A stretch of 64,000 nucleotides of DNA, from positions 1 through 64,000 of the forward strand of contig JAMPAC010000006.1 in NCBI GenBank assembly GCA_023667395.1. The letters are read 5' to 3'. Each line of letters opens with the position of its first letter. Within the stretch, counting starts at the first letter, position 1. The DNA is from Blautia sp. Lineage in GTDB: Bacteria; Bacillota; Clostridia; Lachnospirales; Lachnospiraceae. Shown one piece after another: positions 59,873-64,000 of the stretch. Position numbers and translations under genes: made by a program. The notes below the pieces were generated by a model that was not told the DNA's origin, ran no database searches, and was given only the letters and a program-made list of their open reading frames with translations.

Positions 59873-61159
59873 TTATCTGTTGGCCAGTTCCGTGGTGATT
59901 TCTTCCCAGGTAATGTCCTTTTCCGCCATCAACACCATCATATGGTACAAAAAGTCGCTGATCTCGTATTTGATCTCGTTGGGATTGGGATTCTTGGCGG
60001 CAATGACGATCTCTGTGGCCTCCTCGCCAAGCTTCTTTAAGATCTTGTCGATGCCCTTGTCAAACAGGTAATTGGTGTAGGAGCCCTCCTTGGGATGCAC
60101 CCTGCGGTCTTTGATCACGTCGAACACTTCCTCAAACACCTGAAGGGGATTGCTGCTCTCCTCATAATCTTTCTTTGTGATCTCGTTGAAAAAGCAGCTT
60201 CTTGCCCCTGTGTGGCATGCCGCGCCCACCTGGGAAACCTTTGCCAGGATGGTGTCCATGTCGCAGTCTGCAGTGAGACTTTTCACATACTGATAATGGC
60301 CGCTGGTGGCGCCCTTTAACCAGAGTTCCTTGCGGCTGCGGCTGAAATAGGTCATTTTGCCGGTGCTTATGGTCTGCTCATAGGCCTCCTGGTTCATGTA
60401 GGCCACCATCAGTACCTCCAGCGTGCGGTAATCCTGCACCACCACGGGCACCATGCCGTCGCTGTTTTGCTTCAAGTCAGCCCACCGGTAAGCCGCCTCG
60501 AACGTCTCCACCTGTATGCCGTTCTCCCTGCAGAGACCTTTCAGGGACAGGATCTCCCTGTAATTGTCATTGATGGTGTTGCCCGTGACGCCGCACACAT
60601 TGTCGCAGGCAAATATTTCCATCAGTTTGTTCAGCGCGATCCGGTTGATCTGCACATAAAAAGGCAGCCCGGTGATCTCCTGTGTCCTGCGGATCTGGTG
60701 CGGGTTCATCAGCACCATGGCGGAAACATATTTTTCAACCAGATCCTTATTTGCGTCGATCACTTGGGGATCGTTATAACTCACCAATATTTTATCCCTG
60801 CCGAATTTCAGCGAGACCTCCTCGGTGATGGCAATATTGCCCTCTTTCTCATAATCCAGGATCGCTTTCCTGCAGCCCGCATAGAGAAGCTTCTTCACAT
60901 CCTCCATGCGCCTGATATTGCCCGCGCCGATCACATCCACTTCCGAAGCTTCGCAGATCTCCTTGATCAGGTCAAGAGCCGCCTCATGCTCCCCGTCTCC
61001 CTCCGACAGGTCGAAAACGATCAGTTCATCGGCGTTATGCTCATTGTAGAGATGCACAAGGCGCAGGGGATCCGTCTCCACAACGGAAGTGTCGGTAAGG
61101 CTCCTTACCGCGTGTTCATGATATAGATAGATACAGGGCACAAATTTTTTCGTTATCAT
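59873..61159 (-). CDS. hisI: HisIE bifunctional enzyme with N-terminal HisA/HisF-like domain
   Basis: The 428-residue product combines three parts. Residues 1-215 resemble a HisA/HisF TIM barrel (FVPCIYLYHEHAV, NADELIVFDLSEGDGE, GAGNIRRMEDVKKLLYAGC). Residues 225-320 are HisI, phosphoribosyl-AMP cyclohydrolase, with zinc-type motifs ADCDMDT, GAACHTGARSCFF. Residues 330-428 are HisE, phosphoribosyl-ATP pyrophosphatase (LGEEATEIVIAAKN). HisI and HisE catalyse the second and third steps of histidine synthesis. The N-terminal barrel lacks parts of the normal active site, so it may be structural or regulatory. Confidence 0.9.
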   Translation of the reverse strand: MITKKFVPCIYLYHEHAVRSLTDTSVVETDPLRLVHLYNEHNADELIVFDLSEGDGEHEAALDLIKEICEASEVDVIGAGNIRRMEDVKKLLYAGCRKAILDYEKEGNIAITEEVSLKFGRDKILVSYNDPQVIDANKDLVEKYVSAMVLMNPHQIRRTQEITGLPFYVQINRIALNKLMEIFACDNVCGVTGNTINDNYREILSLKGLCRENGIQVETFEAAYRWADLKQNSDGMVPVVVQDYRTLEVLMVAYMNQEAYEQTISTGKMTYFSRSRKELWLKGATSGHYQYVKSLTADCDMDTILAKVSQVGAACHTGARSCFFNEITKKDYEESSNPLQVFEEVFDVIKDRRVHPKEGSYTNYLFDKGIDKILKKLGEEATEIVIAAKNPNPNEIKYEISDFLYHMMVLMAEKDITWEEITTELANR

Positions 61160-61186
61160 ATGCAGTCACACCTTTCACAGCCTTTT

Positions 61187-61774
61187 TTACAGGCTTCCCT
61201 TTGTACTGAGCACATCCGTGATGCGGGGATCCAATCCAACGGCCTGATCCAAAGCTTTCGCAAAGGCCTTGAACATGGCTTCCGTCATGTGATGCGCGTT
61301 GATGCCGTCCAACATCTTAATATGCAGATTCATACCGGCGCTGTAGGAGACGGCGTAGAAGAATTCCCGCACCAGTTCGGTATCCAGCCCGCCCACACGC
61401 TCCGCCGGGAAAGTACAGTCAAAATTCAGATACGGCCTGCCGCAGAGATCTACCGCGCAGAGTGCCAGCGCATCATCCATGGGCAGGATGAAAGAGCCGT
61501 AGCGGCGGATGCCCTTCTTGTCCCCCACCGCCCGGGCGATGGCCTGTCCCAACACAATCCCCGTATCCTCCACAGTATGATGCCCGTCCACATGCAGGTC
61601 GCCCTTTACATTACATGTTAGGTCAAAGAATCCGTGCCGGGAAAATCCCTCCAGCATGTGGTCAAAGAAACCAATGCCCGTGGAGATCTCCGATATCCCC
61701 GTGCCGTCCAGACCCAGGGTCAGGGAAATATCCGTCTCTTTCGTTTTACGTTCTATTGTCGCTGTCCGTGCCAT
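61187..61774 (-). CDS. hisB: Imidazoleglycerol-phosphate dehydratase
   Basis: HisB carries out the dehydration of imidazoleglycerol phosphate in histidine synthesis, using manganese. The His-rich metal motifs DGHHTVED and INAHHMTE are present, together with GIGFFDHMLEGFSRHG. The length of 195 is that of the monofunctional enzyme. It lies between hisD and the HisIE fusion. Confidence 0.96.
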   Translation of the reverse strand: MARTATIERKTKETDISLTLGLDGTGISEISTGIGFFDHMLEGFSRHGFFDLTCNVKGDLHVDGHHTVEDTGIVLGQAIARAVGDKKGIRRYGSFILPMDDALALCAVDLCGRPYLNFDCTFPAERVGGLDTELVREFFYAVSYSAGMNLHIKMLDGINAHHMTEAMFKAFAKALDQAVGLDPRITDVLSTKGSL

Positions 61775-61792
61775 GTTTTGCCTCCTATTCCA

Positions 61793-61812
61793 GTTCCTGC
61801 TTGCAGGAACTT
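61793..61812. repeat. Palindrome between hisD and hisB
   Basis: Arms AGTTCCTGC/GCAGGAACT around TT lie in the hisD-hisB gap. It resembles in base content the palindrome between minC and minD and may be an mRNA hairpin. Confidence 0.5.
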
Positions 61813-61839
61813 ATTCCGCTCTCTGCACTTCAGTGCCTG

Positions 61840-63129
61840 TTACTCAAACCTGACCTTGATGCTGTTGGCGTGGGCTGTCAGGCTCTCGCTCTCCGCAAAG
61901 GTCTCGATATCCGTATGTACTTTCTCCAACGCTTCCCTGGAATAGGAAATGATGCTAGTCTTTTTGATGAAATCGTCCACGTTTACCGGGGAGAAGAACT
62001 TCGCCGTCCCGTTGGTGGGAAGGATGTGGTCGGGTCCCGCAAAGTAATCCCCCAGCGGCTCGGAAGAATATTCTCCCAGAAAGATTGCCCCTGCGTTGCG
62101 GACTTTGGTCATCACTTCAAAGGGATTGGCCGTCAGGATCTCCAGATGCTCGGACGCAATCTCGTTTACCGCCTCCAGGGCGTCCCCCATGTTCTCCGCC
62201 ACAAGGATATATCCGTAATTGTCCAGTGACTGCTGTATGATATCCTTTCGGGAAAGTTCGCTGACAAACGCATCCACTTCCGCAGAAACTTTCCGCGCCA
62301 GTTCCTCCGAGGTAGTGATCAGGATGGCGCTTGCCATCTCGTCATGCTCCGCCTGGGACAGCAGGTCAGCCGCCACATAGCGGGGATTTGCCGTCTCGTC
62401 CGCAAGCACCAGGATCTCGCTGGGACCCGCGATGGAATCGATGCTCACATAGCCGTACACCGCTTTCTTCGCCAGCGCCACGAAAATATTTCCCGGACCC
62501 GCGATCTTGTCCACCTTGGGGATGGATTCGGTGCCGAACGCCATGGCCGCAATGGCCTGTGCGCCCCCTACCTTATAAATGGTATCCACACCAGCGATAT
62601 CCGCTGCCACCAGCGTCCCGGGATTGACCCTGCCGTCCGCACCGGGAGGAGTGGTGACGATAATCTCATCCACGCCCGCCACCTTTGCGGGAATCACATT
62701 CATCAGCACGCTGGAGGGATATGCCGCCTTTCCGCCGGGCACATAGACGCCGGCTTTGGCAATGGCGGTAATCTTCATGCCAAGGATGGTTCCGTCCTCC
62801 TTTGCGTCGAACCAGCTGTTGCGCAGCTGCCTGGAGTGGAACACGCGGATATTTTCCGCCGCTCTCCTGATCACACCCACAAGTTCGTCGTCCAGCTTTT
62901 CGTAGGCCTCTTCGATCTCCTCTCTCGTCACCCTGATATTATCCGCATTCAGGGCAAATTTGTCAAATTGCATGGTATACTCAAAAACCGCCTCATCCCG
63001 CCGGGCACGCACATTATTTATGATCTCATTTACGGTCTTCTCATATTCCATGTAATTATTGGGACTTCTCTTTAACAGGTTGTCGAGAATATCCTTTTTT
63101 GTCTTGTCTGTAAGGTTTACGATCCTCAT
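61840..63129 (-). CDS. hisD: Histidinol dehydrogenase
   Basis: HisD oxidises histidinol to histidine in two NAD-dependent steps with zinc. Family stretches [34 protein letters not shown] and [14 protein letters not shown] are present. I start at [13 protein letters not shown], with AAAGG upstream; a longer frame adds 36 unlikely residues. It opens the his segment here; hisG, hisC, hisH, hisF and hisA are not in this window. Confidence 0.95.
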   Translation of the reverse strand: MRIVNLTDKTKKDILDNLLKRSPNNYMEYEKTVNEIINNVRARRDEAVFEYTMQFDKFALNADNIRVTREEIEEAYEKLDDELVGVIRRAAENIRVFHSRQLRNSWFDAKEDGTILGMKITAIAKAGVYVPGGKAAYPSSVLMNVIPAKVAGVDEIIVTTPPGADGRVNPGTLVAADIAGVDTIYKVGGAQAIAAMAFGTESIPKVDKIAGPGNIFVALAKKAVYGYVSIDSIAGPSEILVLADETANPRYVAADLLSQAEHDEMASAILITTSEELARKVSAEVDAFVSELSRKDIIQQSLDNYGYILVAENMGDALEAVNEIASEHLEILTANPFEVMTKVRNAGAIFLGEYSSEPLGDYFAGPDHILPTNGTAKFFSPVNVDDFIKKTSIISYSREALEKVHTDIETFAESESLTAHANSIKVRFE

Positions 63130-63278
63130 TTTTCTGCCTTTCTTTCTGATTATATTTAATATGCTTCTTGATCCGATCTGTTCTGTTTCAGGTTCGGCGC
63201 CTGTCACATAGCACAGTATAACATAAATCGCTTCCAAATAGAAATGATTTATGAGATAAAATTACCTGAAACAAAAAC

Positions 63279-63312
63279 GCCTGCCAGAGAATAGTTTCCC
63301 TGACAAGCGTGG
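63279..63312 (-). terminator. Terminator behind the chemotaxis receptor gene
   Basis: The stem CGCTTGTCAGGGA/TCTCTGGCAGGCG (with G-U pairs) is followed on the minus strand by TTTTTG. It separates the receptor gene from hisD. Confidence 0.75.
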
Positions 63313-63377
63313 ATCAGACTTTCGTCTCATATCATAGACATTGTACCAGATACTACAGCAAATGTCAAAATATTATT

Positions 63378-64000
63378 CTATTCATTTCGATACTTGAATC
63401 TGCCAACCAGGTCTTTCAGCATATCAGCCTGCCTTGACAGTTCCTCGGATGCCGCAGCGCTTTCCTCGGAAGTCGCGGAATTGGATTCCACCACATCGGC
63501 AATCTGACTGATCCCATCGGAAATCTGGGATGCTGCCATCGCCTGATCCTCGGATGCAACCGCGATCTCCTCCATGGATTCATTTACTACCTTGGCATTA
63601 TCCACAACGGTAAGCAGGGAATTTGCGGTAGCGTTGGCAAAACGGATTCCTTCCTCCACTGCCAGGATCGCGTTCTGGATCAGATCCTTTGTATTCCTTG
63701 CAGCTTCCGAACTCTGATCCGCCAGCGCGCTGACCTGGGTCGCAACCACTCCGAATCCCTTTCCGTGCTCTCCTGCCCTTGCCGCCTCAATGGAAGCGTT
63801 CAGGGCCAGCAGGGCGGTCTGGTCAGCCACATCCTCGATACTGCTGATGATTACCGCGATCTTGTCCGAAGTCTCCCTGATCTTGTCCATGGCTTCCGTA
63901 TTATTCTTCATCTGTTCGTTGCTTTCCAGCACGCGGGTATTCATATCCGCAACGATAGCCCTTGTCTTCTCCGCATTCTGGGCGTTTACAGTGATCTTCT
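63378..64000 (-). CDS. Methyl-accepting chemotaxis protein, C-terminal part (runs off window)
   Basis: The visible 200 or so residues are the C-terminal signalling hairpin of a chemoreceptor: the tip is SIEDVADQTALLALNASIEAARAGEHGKGF in pieces with the conserved EAARAGE, flanked by coiled coil. The reading frame continues without a stop to the window edge (KITVNAQNAEKTRAIVAD), so the ligand-binding part and start are missing. No CheW/CheA-binding change is seen. Confidence 0.95.
   Translation of the reverse strand, partial: KITVNAQNAEKTRAIVADMNTRVLESNEQMKNNTEAMDKIRETSDKIAVIISSIEDVADQTALLALNASIEAARAGEHGKGFGVVATQVSALADQSSEAARNTKDLIQNAILAVEEGIRFANATANSLLTVVDNAKVVNESMEEIAVASEDQAMAASQISDGISQIADVVESNSATSEESAAASEELSRQADMLKDLVGRFKYRNE

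Overview
The window looks like chromosome from a Gram-positive anaerobe of the class Clostridia, most likely the family Lachnospiraceae. The reasons are the gene order (minCDE, mreBCD, rodA and a PBP2 in one block; sepF, yggS and an HlyD-like adaptor in another; mutS-mutL-miaA in a third), strong AGGAGG ribosome sites, lipoprotein signals without outer-membrane genes, and intermediate base composition. This assignment is an inference from family content, not from a database search. Nearly every gene lies on the minus strand, so the text below runs from high to low coordinates within operons.

Region 1 (0.2-19.4 kb) is conserved housekeeping DNA. It holds a CstA-type transporter, rluD, lspA, aroB, sepF, yggS, an HlyD-like adaptor and a small P-loop protein. 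These are followed by a cell-shape and division block that reads DUF4321, radC, mreB, mreC, mreD, PBP2, minC, minD, minE, rodA, mgsA and a D,D-carboxypeptidase.

Region 2 (19.4-26.6 kb) is accessory DNA and contains the most striking gene. This is a 1336-residue protein in which an RNase H1 appears to be split. The RNA/DNA-hybrid-binding domain is at the N-terminus and the RNase H catalytic domain at the C-terminus. Between them sit a Clp-type AAA+ module, a degenerate receiver-like segment and a soluble FtsH-type AAA+ plus M41 zinc-protease module. Its apparent promoter has a run of 12 G between a TTGACA -35 and a TAAAAT -10, the classic layout of a phase-variable promoter. A RelB-PIN toxin-antitoxin pair is transcribed divergently next to it. 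Downstream are a B-box-like zinc-finger membrane protein and a secreted repeat protein ending in a zinc-finger-like motif.

Region 3 (26.6-47.4 kb) is a tRNA-modification and mismatch-repair cluster (miaB, mutS, mutL, miaA, methionine gamma-lyase-like protein) interrupted by accessory islands. With the RelB-PIN pair, I count seven toxin-antitoxin or TA-like modules in about 21 kb. They are RelB-PIN, DUF2442-DUF4160, DinJ with a broken YafQ, a candidate Fst/TxpA-like type I module with a leader ORF, two RelE-type pairs and BrnT-BrnA. The last three sit in a mosaic of duplicated miaB fragments and short repeats. A SulP transporter, an Imm22-like protein and a phosphoesterase-ProX fusion lie among them.

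Region 4 (47.4-64 kb) holds pepT, an SDR-family reductase, a lipoprotein, a membrane methyltransferase, an acetyltransferase, an alanine symporter, a two-component system with a membrane-anchored partner, recQ, a his segment (hisD, hisB and a HisA/F-like-HisIE fusion) and the C-terminal part of a chemotaxis receptor that runs off the window.

Repeats: two copies of a MITE-like element with 14-16 bp terminal inverted repeats lie at 38.2 and 57.8 kb. Three copies of a hairpin array (12.9, 30.8 and 41.1 kb) each sit 9-10 nt behind the stop codon of a minus-strand gene. There is also a 25-bp inverted repeat at 19.9 kb and a 29-bp one at 52.8 kb. I saw no tRNA, rRNA, CRISPR array, known riboswitch or complete insertion sequence.
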